The position numbers and the translations under genes were made by a program. This document shows, in pieces, positions 1 through 12,900 of a DNA stretch of 64,000 bases; position 1 is the first letter of the stretch, and each line of letters starts with the position of its first letter. Source of the stretch: Acanthochlamys bracteata (Eukaryota; Streptophyta; Magnoliopsida; Pandanales; Velloziaceae); the NCBI GenBank assembly GCA_019914995.1, contig CM034143.1:4627501-4691500 (forward strand), written 5' to 3'. The notes beneath the pieces are model-generated. The model did not search any database, was not told the origin of the DNA, and worked only from the letters and a program-made list of their open reading frames with translations.

Positions 1-299
1 GCTTGCGCGGGTGCTTCCCTCTAAGGCGGAACGCTCCCCTACCGATGCATTTTTACATCCCACAGCTTGGCAAATCGCTCGCCCTGTTCATCTTGGCTAC
101 AAGAGCGCTCGATCAGTGAGCTATGACGCACTCTTTCAAGGGTGGCTGCTTCTAGGCAAACCTCCTGGCTGTCTCTACACCCCTACCTTCTTTATCACTG
201 AGCGGTCATTTAGGGGCCTTAGCTGATGATCTGGGCTGTTTCCCTCTCGACGATGAAGCTTATCCCCCATCGTCTCACTAGCCGACCTTGACCCCTATT
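1..299 (-). pseudogene. Plastid 23S rRNA fragment in the nucleus (NUPT)
   Basis: Read on the minus strand, this segment matches from memory the central part of chloroplast 23S rRNA: the stretch with 'GGATAAGCTTCATCGTCGAGA', then 'CCGCTCAGTGATAAAGAAGG', then 'GATGTAAAAATGCATCGGTA' and 'GGGAGCGTTCCGCCTTAGAG'. It is a fragment only. It continues past the left window edge and stops sharply near 299, where AT-rich nuclear DNA begins. Several positions that are CG in plastid genes read TG or CA here, for example near 96-110, where the plastid GCGCCGAAGATGAACGGGG has become TGTAGCCAAGATGAACAGGG. That is the decay expected after methylation of inserted organelle DNA. It is not a functional rRNA gene. 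A mitochondrial origin is less likely because the sequence follows the plastid version closely. Confidence 0.85.
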
Positions 300-2900
300 A
301 TCTAAGAATATTTATTAAAAAATATAAAACGTTACATTTGATCGAGAGTAAGAGTGCTTTTGCGAATGCTTTTAAAATATATTTATTTTTATCTATTTTA
401 ATAAAAATGTTATATATTTAATCTAAAAATAATAATAAATATAATATTTTTATAATTTTTAATTATTAATAAATTTTATAAAATTATAAAAAATTTATTA
501 AGAATGTAAATTGAAAAAATAAAAGACTTTATTCATTGTGCAATCTCAAACGGTCCCTAAAACATAATGATATATTAATCAAACTATTTAAAGGAACTCT
601 TTATTTTATAGTCAACGGTGTGCACAGTTATAATGAAATAAAATTTACAAAAAAAGTTATTAAGAAAATATTTCTAAAGTTGATTGTACTTTAAAGTGAA
701 TTTTTAAAATATATTTATTCTTAATTATGTTTAAACAATGTGCATGAATTAGTTTTTTAAAGAAATAATTAATTTGAAGATAGATGCTCCAGGAGTTTCA
801 TTCACATATGTATAATAACTAAACCAAATTCAGGCTACTAAACAAATAAATCAAATTTATTTTGTCACTATCTTTTCTGATTATGAATGACGTTTTTTAG
901 TGTTTAAAACAAAAAAATTCTTAAAATTTATTAAATTTAAATAAAAATTTTTAATGTTTTATTTTGAAGTTTTTTAAAATATAAAAATATATCAAAATTT
1001 ATTAAAAAATATAAAACCTTTTTAAAATAAAAAATAGTGCAGCCAAAGACCCCCTCAGTACTCAAAACCTTCTCCTGTTGTCCTTTGCTACAAACTCGCA
1101 TTATCTTTTACTACTCCATTAAATGTGTGTTTATATATTTATTAGTAAATTAATTAATTAATTAATACTTGCCATAGCTTCATATTTTATTTTAATTTTA
1201 GTAGTCAAGCTGTGAAGCTGCTTTTGTGTTATTACCTGTGCTTCTAGAGGATGCCACCTAACTACAGCTAAAGGCCAGAATATTATTTACATCCAAAAAA
1301 CGCATCATGTTGCAGTGCATATTTTTCATCCTCCTCACTGCTGGGGCAGCTGTTCCCTTCTCACACGACCGCATGATTGTTTGCTTGCCTGCCAGCGAAC
1401 GAAATCTATTACCATTTTTAGTTAAAGTGAGAAATCAGCGTACTATGATTAGAAGTCTGAGGGGTCGTCCGGAGAAGTACTTCAATTTTTTTTAATAAAA
1501 AATATTTTAATTTTTTAAAATTTAATTATAGTTTTTTATTTTAAAAAATAATAATAATATATAATACAAAAATTTTATTATATAAATTTTATTATATTTT
1601 TTAATTTTTAAATAAAACTTTTTTAAATATTTATAAAATATATATTAAATATATATAATTAAAAATTAAAAAATAGCGCAAAACGCTAATCCAAACAAAG
1701 CACAGCGGCGAAACGGAATCGAAAATTCTATATATAAAATTATAAAAATTATGAAAAACTGTAAAATTATGTGAAGGATATTTAAAATTCTTTTAAAGCA
1801 TAGTTTTTTAAAATAAATTATTTTAAGATATTTTAATAAATAATAATAATAAATTATAGCCAAACAAAAATTATTTAAAAAATAAAAATAAAAAGAGTGC
1901 AAAATTTTGGTCAAGCATCACTTTAAATTATTATAGGCATGTTTCGGATATCTCAACAAAATAGTTTTTAAAAGAATTAAAAATGATTTTTAATTATTTA
2001 AATATTTTTTGTATATATAAATATTTAATAATTATAACCGATATTTTTTAAATTGTTTTAATAAATGTTAAATTATTATTTATATCTTTTTAGATTTGGA
2101 AGAGTTAGGTTTGAAATTTATGCCGAATGTTTGATTTGACTTTCAATTGTTTTCATTCTAATTTTTTTTTTATAATAAATTTCTATAATCTTTTTATAAT
2201 ATTTATAAAAAATTTCAAATACAAAACACTGTATATTAAAAATATTATTTTATTTTATTATTTTTAAGATAAAAAATTACAATTTTTTTCTTAAATATTT
2301 TGTATTTAAAAAAAATTATTTGATAATAACTCCTAAAAATTCTTTAAACTAATATGCCATCTAGCTACAGCAAAAATTCAGAATTTTTGTTACCACAAAA
2401 AGCTCAACATCTTGACTGTCAGTTGCTGAGCGCAGTCGTCTCCGGTCGTATAGCTGAAAATATTCTTAAAGATTTTAATTAGCTGTTGCGTTACGGATTC
2501 TATTATCAGTTCATTCTTTTTAGTGGAAAATTAGCCGCCGCAACGGAATCAAACTAATCTATGTATAAAATTGTTGAAAGCAATTTTTAAATAAATAATA
2601 AATTAATATTTGAGAAACAACTAATTGATTTAATTATATTAAATCTTTCTTTATTTCAAAATATTTGAGAAGTAAATGTGATTGAAAATACTAGCCCTAG
2701 GAATGACTAAAATTAACTAATTAACCAAAAGAGTGAATAGTAATGACGGAATTAATTGAGTGATTTGCTACATAAAAGTAATGAATGAAGGGAAAGTTTT
2801 TGGTAATGCAGTCACAAATCTAACCCAACTGCATTACTACAAATACTACAATATTACGCTACTACTTCTACCAACAAAAAACAATAAGAAAATGTTGGCG
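300..2900. other. AT-rich intergenic region with no supported gene
   Basis: Nothing here reads as a conserved protein; the only open frames are short and low-complexity. About 1490-1690 resembles the A/T-rich core seen repeatedly elsewhere in the window (near 21.2, 22.8, 36.2, 52.5 and 62.3 kb) and is probably another copy of that MITE-like family. A short TTAATTAATTAATTAA run lies near 1149-1165. The rest is AT-rich sequence without recognisable structure. Confidence 0.6.
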
Positions 2901-4067
2901 TGAACCATAAGGCCACTGCTGCCCTCTTCCAGTCTTTCTTTCTGACTTATTTTTCTTCAGTTTGATTCTTGTTTCAGAGAATGCAAGTTGTGAAACTGAA
3001 GCGTGATTCTGCTCTGAATAAGGAGAATAAGAATGTGAGAAAAGTAGAGGGGTGGAGGACGAGTTTTCTTGACATTGAGAAGCCAAGTGTATACTGCTGC
3101 TGGCTAACTGACTGACTGACTGATATGCCGGAATCAGGCAGAGTCGGCACGATCGAAACCAGATTTGGAGCAAGGTTTTTCTGAAACTTTGCCTGGAAAA
3201 TTTTCAGACTTAAGGTGATTTTTTGTAGAATTAGAGTCTCCGTGGTAGATCTGGGTTTGTTTTTACCGAACTCCAGTTGTTGAAAATCAGGCAATCTTGT
3301 TCTGATCACAGGCTGATTGGCCAGTCTTGTTCCTTCCCGTTACTTTCTTTTGACAAATTCCACTAAAGAGAACAGGTTTTTTTTTAACTTTTTTTGTTCC
3401 CGTCATCTCTGAAGACTCCCAGTCTTCACGGATTCTTTCTTTAGACTTGGACTGAATAATTTGTATTTCTGATACAGGTTAGCTAACTAGACAAATCTGG
3501 TAGTTTTCAATTTCTTTCTTGATTTTAAGGACGAAACAAAAAAAATTTTGGTTTTCTCGGCGTCCGAGAAGATCCTGTTTTTCTGGATTTTGTTTTCTTC
3601 CCTAGATGAGTTGAACAGAAACAGAGATTGTCAGGAGTTTCTGTTCTATCAGGAGTCCTTTCTTTCATTTGACATGACTTGAAAGATTGTCTACACATTC
3701 TTCTCCTTAATCAAACTAACGCCAAAAAGGAACAAGCTTTCGTTTTTTTACTGATCAGCCATGAAAGATTTCTTTCTTTAATTTGGGAGATTTTTCTGTA
3801 TCTTAGATCTGTCTCTGTTTCTCTGCTTTGGTGATAATCAATTGATTTCACGATTTTTCCTTCTCTGGAAACCGGCAACATTCAGGTAAAGAACCGCCGG
3901 TTAACTTGCTGAAAGTTTGAACTTTTTTCTCAGAATGAAACTGGACTTGTTTTCTTTTCAACATAAAGAAATCCAGAAAAGAATTTAACCACATTTACTG
4001 TGAAACTGTGTCGAATCGGAAGTGGAAAAATGGGTGCTGACTTCTTTATTCTTGCTTCTGCAGTTTT
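2900..4067 (+). promoter_or_regulatory. Promoter and leader of the DNA glycosylase gene, with a 5'UTR intron
   Basis: GC content rises above the flanking AT-rich DNA, as in a transcribed leader. A donor at 3886 (TTCAG|GTAAAG) and an acceptor ending at 4063 (TTCTGCAG) bracket a likely 5'UTR intron that finishes four bases before the first of two adjacent ATG codons (4068 and 4071). I see no clear TATA box. Minus-strand open frames in this stretch look like chance. The transcription start cannot be placed from sequence. Confidence 0.5.
3105..3125. repeat. Short CTGA microsatellite in the glycosylase 5' region
   Basis: A run of CTGACTGACTGACTGAT-type tetranucleotides lies in the presumed promoter or leader of the DNA glycosylase gene. 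It is a simple repeat. I infer no function. Confidence 0.6.
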
Positions 4068-4070
4068 ATG

Positions 4071-7000
4071 ATGGACCAGTTTTATCCATTTCAGTTCATT
4101 CCCCAAGATCTACTGCTGCACAACGGCAAAGTGGCGTCTAATCAAAGCCAGCCACACACATCCCTATACGGATACCACCTATGTGAGTATTTCACTTCTC
4201 ATAAATCTCTCTAATTCTGACTCGTTATTCAGTTTTAAATTATATAAAATTCACTTGTTTTCTTGGTTGGATGACATGTAGATGGATACCCATTCCCTTT
4301 CCTCCCTAATCTCAACATCCCGTTTGAGAATCCACCATTGCGTGATTTCTCCCATGAAAACTCAATTTCTTGCCCACCATGTCCTCCTACCCCTGTTACA
4401 CAGATGGGAAAGAGAGCAGTAGACTATTTGCCTCGAAAAAACATTGATCAAGTTGATGAAACAGTGCCGTTTCTAGTTCCTCTTGTGAAAGAGAGTCATC
4501 ATGCAGAGCAGTTAGCCCCTCTCCAGAGTGAAGCAGCTGCACCAAATTCAGTAACTGAATCAGTTGCTGAAGTATATCCAGAGAAGCAACTAACTGAGTT
4601 CCTGACAAGCAGGACATCCAAGTCAACATGCGAGCAACCAAGCCAGGTTGGTGTGCACAGTTCGAATAAGAACCAAGGGATTGACCTCAACAAAACACCA
4701 CCACAGAAGGCCAGAAGAAAGAAGTATATGCCAAAGGTCATCAAACAAGGGAAGCCAAGAACACCACTAAAGCCCAGAACTCCCAAGCCTGCTGCACCTG
4801 CGCCACCAAATAACAATGGCAAGTGGAAGTATGTAAGAAGGAAGAAAGTTGAGCATGTAGATACCACATCATCTGCAGCACCTGAAGTTCTCAATCAAGA
4901 TGACGGATGCCATGTAAAGGCTGTGAAGCGATGCTTGAACTTTGATCTGGACAGTGCTCTGTCTACTGACCATACCTCGGCATCAACAGTGAACCCTGCA
5001 TGCAGAGGAACCGTGACACCTCAAGACGGTAGTTGGCGAGATGTAGTGAGAAACAGTTCGACTCCCAGCAGTAGAACTGCACACTTTACAAGGGAACCAG
5101 AAACTTTCTCAAGTTTATCATCAGAAGGTGTTGCATTTGATCTCAACACGTCATTAAATCTGATGCCAGGAGGTTCTGCAAGTTTATCAGGAGTGTCAAA
5201 CAATGAACCTTTAAGAAACAAGATGACGGGAATGTATCAAAATCTAAGTGGAACCGGAAACACAATGGCTCAGTTACAGCAGCCTTCCAGAAGGGCAAAG
5301 ATAAGACAGAACTTGAAAGATCTTGCAAAGAAGGAACAAACCCGATTGGCCAGTTACAGGCTTGATGGTTCCTTGTCTGATGTGCTAGCAACAGGAATGA
5401 AGGCAAACCAGAGTTCTTTCCAGAATTCGCCATCTTCATCATACATAAATATTATCTTCAATGAGATGAACAAAGTAAGCACAGATCATGAATACAGGAG
5501 GTTTGGTCCAAATCCTACAGATCCTTTCAAGAAAAGGAGAACAGATGAACATGCTGAAGCTAGAACAAGTTCAACAACTGGTAACTCAGTTCCCATGATA
5601 CAGACTCCTCCCAGGAATTGGAATTCCTATCAGATGCTGACCAATTCTACTGGGTACACTCTGGCAGATGCACGGGTGCTACTGGCTCAGCAAAGAATGA
5701 AGGCATCACAGGACAAATCATCTTTTGGCCAGATAGTTGGACATGCACATACCAGACCAACTGAACCAGTTGTAACTCATGCCCGATGGACAGATGCTGA
5801 AACTTCCTACTGTAATGAGCGCCCAGCTTCTGAAAATCCATATGGAGATAGTACAAACATTAATCAAGAATCTGCTAGACAACTGTCAAGATCTAGCATG
5901 AAGGACAGAAAAACCCTTGATGGTGCACCTTATGGTGGCTCTTTCTTTCCAACCAGCCTGCAGAAGATGGAACCAAATGTGCATGAAAAGGAAGGAAGAA
6001 ATGAGGTTACTACATGCATGCCCTTCAATGCCAATTTGCAACGTATCCAAGAAGCTGCTTTGTCCTGTGACCATGGTGCTTCCCTTGGATGTAAATCTGT
6101 TCCTGCAGCTGCCTCCAAGCGAAGAAAATCACGTAAGAACTCAAGTCCTCAAACAAGTCCTACTGATGATTGTCAGAGCGGCTACAGTTTTCAGGGGCAA
6201 CGTGTTGTACATCTCCATTCTCAAGTTATGACAACTGGTGAAGATATCATTAAACATATCATTCTGAGGCTCATGAACTTAGACATCAACAAGGAGTACG
6301 AGAATGATCAAGCACAAAATGCTCTTGTGGCCTATAACGGAGTAAAGTTCATGGTTCCTTATGAACCTCCACTGGTCAAGAAACGACGACCACGTGTCAA
6401 AGTTGTCTTGGATGAAGAGACCAATAGAGAGTGGAATCTTCTAATGGGCAAGGAGAATGTTGATGGAGAACAAAGAATGGATAAGGAAAAAGAGAAGTAC
6501 TGGGAAGATGAAAGGGACGTCTTTTGCAAGCGCAGCGAGTCATTCATTGCTCGGATGCATTTGGTACAAGGTACAAGTGCTTTTCATCTATTTGCAGACG
6601 TTTTATTTCTTTGATTAGGCCTTTTACCCCTACAAAGAATAGTTAGAATAGAAAAAACGTCAGAGATACATGCCAATCCATGGTATGACCAAATTCAGCT
6701 AGCTGAAATCCACCATTAGCTTCTACTTCCAGCATAATATAAAAAGCAGAATTCTATGGCATCCTGACATCCTAGTGCTTCACTTTTGATTGTGAACATC
6801 AGGCCTTCATTGAGTATCATCATTTCCTTTATTGCTTCCTCAATTTATCCATATTTTAATTTGAAAACAATTACTATTAGTTTAGCATACCTCCTAACAA
6901 TATAGGTGGCAGTTATAAGATAAGAAGGAAAGTGAATGGCTTCATGTGCTTAATATAGAATAGAATGGTGTATGACAAAATTTTTACCTACTTTTGAATT

Positions 7001-10000
7001 GTGTGGTTGCAGGGGATAGACGTTTTTCTCCATGGAAAGGATCTGTTGTCGACTCAGTAGTTGGAGTCTTCCTAACTCAAAACGTATCTGACCATTTGTC
7101 AAGGTAATTAAGCACCACTATCTCTGGTTCGCGTCATTTTCTTATTCGACTTATATCTAAACTATTTGTTTGGCACAGCTCTGCTTTTATGATGCTTGCC
7201 TCAAGATTCCCTGTTCATTCAAATGGTAATGAGAACCAAGCCAATAACAACCACACCAATAAAGAGCAGGCAAGCACACGTACACATGACAGTAATGGGT
7301 ACGTCATTATTTCAGATGATGACATCAATTGCAAAGAGACTATGTCAAGTCAAGAGACCTCAGATGCAAGTTCTACAATGACTGATGAAGTTCAGCAGAC
7401 AGAAAGAAAAGAACTGATGGAAAGTAGATCTGCTGCTTACAGTCATAGTAGCATTGAAGATGGAAAAAAATCTGTAGGAAATGAATCCCCTGAGAGTACC
7501 ACTCGTCTATCATTTGGTAGCAGCACTGAGGTACAAGCTTGTTTGACAGGAAGCAGTAACTATGCAGATACCAATTACCAGCAGTCTCCTGATGATCCAC
7601 TTTCATCTGAAAATTCTGTGGTTTCATCTCAGAACTCCTCAGACTACATTTTTCAAACATCTCAAGCTAGTGGGACTCCAACAAGGAATGAAGATCTTGC
7701 TATTGATAGCATGTTCCACCTTATGGAGAGTTCCTCCAATACATTCACTGAACTCTTAGAAATAGCAACCCGAAGAACTTTGCTGCACCATTCTGGTAGG
7801 ATCAGGCAGTTGGCAAGTGAAGATGGCGAAGAGAGATCAGCTTCTTCCAACCGGGGATATCTAAGCATTCCTTTTGCATCCATGTCAAATCCTAGCAGGC
7901 TTCATCCTCAAGATTTCATGAGTCAACCCTCCTTGCCCTCATTATATCATATTGAACATTCATTGAATTCAACATTACTACACAGAAAGCAACTTGAAGT
8001 AGGAGGAACAAGGTGCAATATGCCTACGCCAAGTTCAGTGATGTCTTTAGCAAGAAGTACCAACAGCCTCCGAGAAAGCAGTACGAAGACGACAGACCAA
8101 GAAGCTCTGCCAGCATCTGGAGTTGTACCTGTCATTGATGCACATTCACATTCCAGTAAGCATCCTGTGGCTCCAACTTTCTCAAGGACCGAATCCTTGA
8201 CTGGAAGGAATTCCCTCTTCAATCAGACTCAAGGTGTGGGAGAGGTTACTTCTTTGGGTGAAAATATCCCACACCTTTCTCCAAAACCAGGTAATTGGCA
8301 TAGGTGCAACTCTCAGCTAAGTGAAAGGACAGATGTTGTAGCATCAAGACGCAAACCTGTGGATGAAATCAAAGTTGATAAGCCAAAGAACAAAGTTATT
8401 CAAGTACCTTCAAAACCAGAAAATAATAATGACAAATCATCTAAAGCCAGGGAACCAGAAAAGACATCCCCAGAAACACAAAACAACCAAAACCTTCAAA
8501 GTGAAGGTGCAACTGTAGTGCACAAAGGGAAGAGAAGGACTGCATCTAAAAAAGATAGTACTTTTGACTGGGATGTCCTGAGGAGACAAGTATGTAGGAA
8601 TGAAGAACAAAAAACGAGGAACAGTACTGCAATGGACTCACTAGACTATGAGGCAATGACACAAGCCGATGTGAAAGAGGTTTCTGAAACTATTCGCGAA
8701 CGCGGAATGAACAATATGCTGGCTGCACGTATCAAGGTGAGTATTGGGCAAGCTTCAACCTAAACACATGGAAAATATCAATCCAGGAGCATATCGTACA
8801 ACCAGAAAGCTCTGTAGCTTCTATTTTCATAGAGATCAAATTTAAATGCATGCAGTGTAGACAGCTGTTTTTGGTTTTCAAACCTCCCATCAACATGCTA
8901 CCACTTTCAAAAGAACTACTTAAACCTCATTTCAGAATTATGATACTATAGTAGATTCTCCAAGCAAAAGTTGTAACTTCATGGGCTTCGTATCCACATT
9001 GGGAACATTTTCTGCATTACAAGTTCTAAAGCTTTGCAAATTTATACAGTTATTAATCAAGCTTTATTTTCCGCAGGCTTTCTTGGACCGTGTGGCTAGA
9101 GATCATGGAAGCATTGACCTCGAATGGCTTCGAGATGTCCCACCCGACCAAGCAAAGTAAGATTAATATCTGTTTCATTCAATTTGTAATAACATGATAG
9201 TCCTTCCTCTTACAGCAAGCATCAGAATACTTGGATTTCTTGAAAATTGAGCTATTAATAACTCTCAAACAGCAATAGCAGCTACTATCTGAAAATGATC
9301 CATGTTTTTACTTCAAGTGACTTGTTCCTCAAGCACATGCTTGAATAAGGATGGTACTAAATCATGTCAATAGGATATCAATTACTCTGAAGTGATTTAA
9401 GATGTCAGAATATTGTGACTTCCTACTAGTTAACACTTCAGCTAATGCAGGGATTACCTCCTTAGCATACGAGGATTGGGGCTCAAAAGTGTTGAGTGTG
9501 TTCGCCTTTTGACCCTTCACCATAAGGCCTTCCCAGTAAGTTATATCACATATATATCTCATGCATGTAACTTTAAAGTCATTGTGCTTTCATATCCCAA
9601 TTTATGTTAACTTTCATAGGTTGACACAAATGTTGGCCGCATATGTGTAAGACTGGGATGGGTACCACTTCAACCTTTACCAGAGTCCCTTCAATTGCAT
9701 CTTTTAGAAATGTGAGCCTCCTGAGCTGAATAGCTCATCCTTTTTGTGCTTCAAGTGCTGGACATTTATCAGCTTGTGCAACAAACTGCAAACGAATTTT
9801 GGCTCATTTTGTTGTGTCTATTCTGTAGGTATCCTGTGCTGGAGACAATCCAGAAGTACCTGTGGCCTAGACTATGTAAACTTGACCAGCGGACATTGTA
9901 ATTCAACAATCGTCTCATAAGTGAAATTTTTTGAATCTGCATTAAATACAGCATGCATGCACCATTAGTTGCTTTACAAGACAATACAAAGCAATTAATG

Positions 10001-12393
10001 CTTAACTAAATGTTTATTTCCAGGTATGAGCTGCACTATCAGATGATTACTTTTGGAAAGGTATGTTAAGATATGAGCTTGTTAAAAATATAATAGGATT
10101 TGTTACTTTATATTTATCTCATGCAAGGAATACTTGCAGGTTTTTTGTACAAAAAGCAAGCCAAATTGCAATGCATGCCCAATGAGAGGAGAATGCAAAC
10201 ATTTTGCAAGCGCATTCGCGAGGTGTGGTCCCAAATTTTCAATAAATGCTATGCTAATTGTCTAAGTTTCAAATCTCAATTCATACTTGAAACATATAAG
10301 AAATTGCACATGTCATTTTATAATGCTATTACCTTGTTTTTGTAACAAACAAAAGTTTTGCGTGCATCTTTACAAGCTGGGACATCTGCTTAGTAATGGC
10401 AATTAGAGATCTTTTCATTGCTTAAAGTCAAAAAGACAACATGCAAACTATTATTTGCACAATGAAGAGGTCCCATAGCATATTACTAGACCATCACATA
10501 AGCTGCAGGAGTGAGATGTTTGTAATTGGTACAGTACAAGACTGGCACTCCCTGGGATAGAGGAAAAGGGGTTGGTAAGCTCAACAATTACATCAGGCAG
10601 TACGGCCATTCCAAAACCCATTCCTCGGACATCTATACCACAGCTTACAGGTCAAACCAATGTAGAGGAAGGATCGGCCACAACTATATGTGAGCCCATC
10701 ATTGAAGAACCAGCAACACCAGAACCTGATCTAGAAGCTGCACAGAGTGCAATTGATGAAGCTTTCTATGAGGACCCTGACGAGATTCCTACGATAAAGC
10801 TAAACTACGAAGCACTTAGGCATAATCTAGAAAGTTATGTGCAAGAGAATGGTGCAGTAACAGGAGAAAATGACATATTATCACAGGCTTTAGTTCTTTT
10901 ATCTCCAGAAGCAGCTTCCATACCTGTTCCTAAGCTGAAGAATGTGAGCCGCCTACGAACAGAACATCAAGTGTATGTATAAATTCAACTAGTATCTTTG
11001 CATAGCCCAATGAGTATGTCTTTCTCTATCTTCCACTTGCCAAAATAATCTTACATCTGTGCTGACTATTAATTTTGCATTGCAGCTATGAACTTCCAGA
11101 TTCACATCCACTGTTAGAAGGGGTAAGCTAGTATTAACCAACATCTCTTAAGTTCCATGTGCATGTATATAGTCAAAAAGAGTGTGCTGATATATTATCT
11201 AAACTGCAACAGTTTGACAGGAGGGAATCTGATGATCCATGCTCCTATCTTCTGGCCATATGGACTCCAGGCAAGTATACTTTGCATTACATTGTATCAA
11301 ATTGTCATGTCCAGATTCAAGAGCTTACTGGCTTGAGCAACATTATATAACAGGTGAAACAGCACAGTCAAAGGAGCAACCAAAAATAATATGCAACGCT
11401 CAGGAAACAGGTGGACTATGCGACGAGATAACGTGCTTCCCTTGTAACAGTAAGCGAGAGGCAGACAAGCAAGTAGTGAGAGGCACAATAATGGTAATTG
11501 TTATGAACCTTGCTTTTAGTTTCTTGTCAATAGTCACACAAAGTAGGTAAATATTGGTAAAAGATAAAAAGATGCATGAAAACATCAGCATCAGGTAGTA
11601 GAAAACTTGAAATGTCAATCAAAATTGTAATTCTGAATGACTACTAAAACCTTAAATAAACAGATACCCTGTCGAACAGCAATGAGAGGAAGCTTTCCAT
11701 TAAATGGTACCTATTTCCAAGTTAATGAGGTAAGCTACTGATGTGATAACAACATTGTGCAAGAAAGGTTGTCTTTCAGCAAGATCAGTGATCACAGGAA
11801 ACAAACAGTAAGAAATGTCTTAGAAGGGTTCCTTTTTATTATGCAGGTATTTGCAGATCATGCAACTAGCTATTGTCCCATTTATGTTCCGCGATCATGG
11901 ATATGGACTCTGCCTAGGCGAACCGTTTACATTGGCACCTCGGTGCCAACAATATTTAAAGGTATCCACCAGAAAAATACATTCATTAAAGAAACACAAA
12001 GTTTTCATTTATTATGCCATTGATGCTGCTCATTAGTTACCACATGGGAAATTAAAATTTTTTCCCATATATTAGGGCTAACAACTGAAGGAATACAACA
12101 CTGCTTTTGGAGAGGTATGTATACAAGCCTTTTTTTGGCATCTTTGTAACTTAAACAATGGAACTGTACTATATTGTTAGTTCCTCGTCAGTACTTTGGT
12201 CACATTATTCACTTGTGCTAAAAATGAAATATACTATGTCTGTACATGTGTTCTTTCATGACATATACTTTTGTTATTTCCAGGTTATGTTTGTGTACGA
12301 GGATTTGACAGGACCACTAGGGCTCCTAGGCCATTGTTTGCAAGGCTACATTACCCAGCAAGCAAGGAACAACAAAAGAGGATAAGTAGATGA
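4071..12393 (+). CDS. DEMETER/ROS1-like 5-methylcytosine DNA glycosylase
   Basis: Bifunctional DNA glycosylase/lyase of the DME/ROS1/DML family, a nuclear enzyme that removes 5-methylcytosine to start active demethylation by base excision repair. Coding exons: 4071-4182, 4282-6570, 7013-7103, 7179-8736, 9077-9156, 9451-9535, 9620-9711, 9829-9897, 10024-10060, 10140-10222, 10535-10972, 11086-11122, 11213-11270, 11354-11493, 11664-11729, 11847-11961, 12076-12114, 12284-12393; 5499 nt, 1832 aa. Visible parts: a basic region near residues 130-180 (KARRKKYMPK, then KPRTP repeats); the first glycosylase part (RRFSPWKGSVVDSVVGVF); a long disordered insert; the helix-hairpin-helix GLGLKSVEC with catalytic Lys about 1389; FPVDTNVGR with Asp about 1407; the 4Fe-4S cysteines C1474-X6-C-X2-C-X5-C1490; a CxxC-type segment (LCDEITCFPC); and the C-terminal RRM-like domain (YVPRSWIWTLP). 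All key residues are intact. Start could be ATG 4068 (one extra Met). The intron after 11270 has a GC donor. Which paralogue (DME, ROS1 or DML) is undecided. Confidence 0.95.
11271..11353 (+). other. GC-AG intron in the DNA glycosylase gene
   Basis: The coding frame ends ...ACT CCA G and resumes G|GT GAA ACA, giving the family-conserved TPGETA. This needs the donor CCAG|GCAAGT, the consensus for GC-AG introns, with acceptor AACAG. The nearest GT, four bases downstream (GCAA|GTATAC), would give Pro-Gly-Lys followed at once by TGA. Confidence 0.85.
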
Positions 12394-12900
12394 TGATGAG
12401 AGACGCAACTTACTGACCAGATTATCTGTGGAAGTTCAATCATCCACTGTTTCGTCTATAGACACCTCTTGCTGGAGATCTCCCATTCACTGCAAAATCC
12501 AGCAGCTTAGAAGGCAGATATAACTTCTAATCGGTTGACTGCATGCCCAAACATAGAAAACTTGTTACTGGTCTGAAAAGTGTAGTTGGCCATTTCTGAT
12601 TGCAGGGCGCATTTTACAAGCCAATAGAAGTTGGCCTCCGTCTGTTCTGATAAAACAAGAAGAATGTCAACTACGAATAGCAACTTCCTCTATTGGCTCT
12701 TGTAAACTATTCTCATTCTGACTTTCTGAGAATACAAAGCAAAAGCGGAGGTGTATGTTCCAAATGTCAACAATGCAAACAATGAGTCTATTGATAAGAT
12801 GTGCATCGTTGAGCAAGCCTAATTCCACTTACTGTAAATCTATATTTAATGTTCTGATTGCATATTTTACAGATAAAGACTAACAGAATATACTTGAGTA
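12394..12900 (+). other. Probable 3'UTR of the DNA glycosylase gene
   Basis: Mixed-composition sequence directly follows the TGA at 12391-12393. I see no further exon. The poly(A) site cannot be placed with confidence. Confidence 0.35.

Noticed and set aside
1..299. Open frame of 71 codons at the left edge
   Set aside because: It is the antisense of plastid 23S rRNA sequence, not a protein gene.
1307..1495. 62-codon frame with a hydrophobic start (MLQCIFFILLTAGAAVPF)
   Set aside because: Signal-peptide-like by chance; short, isolated and in AT-rich repeat-like DNA.
2868..3309. Overlapping minus-strand open frames of about 100 codons upstream of the glycosylase gene
   Set aside because: Low-complexity, Ser/Leu-rich, mutually overlapping, and lying in what reads better as a plus-strand promoter or leader.
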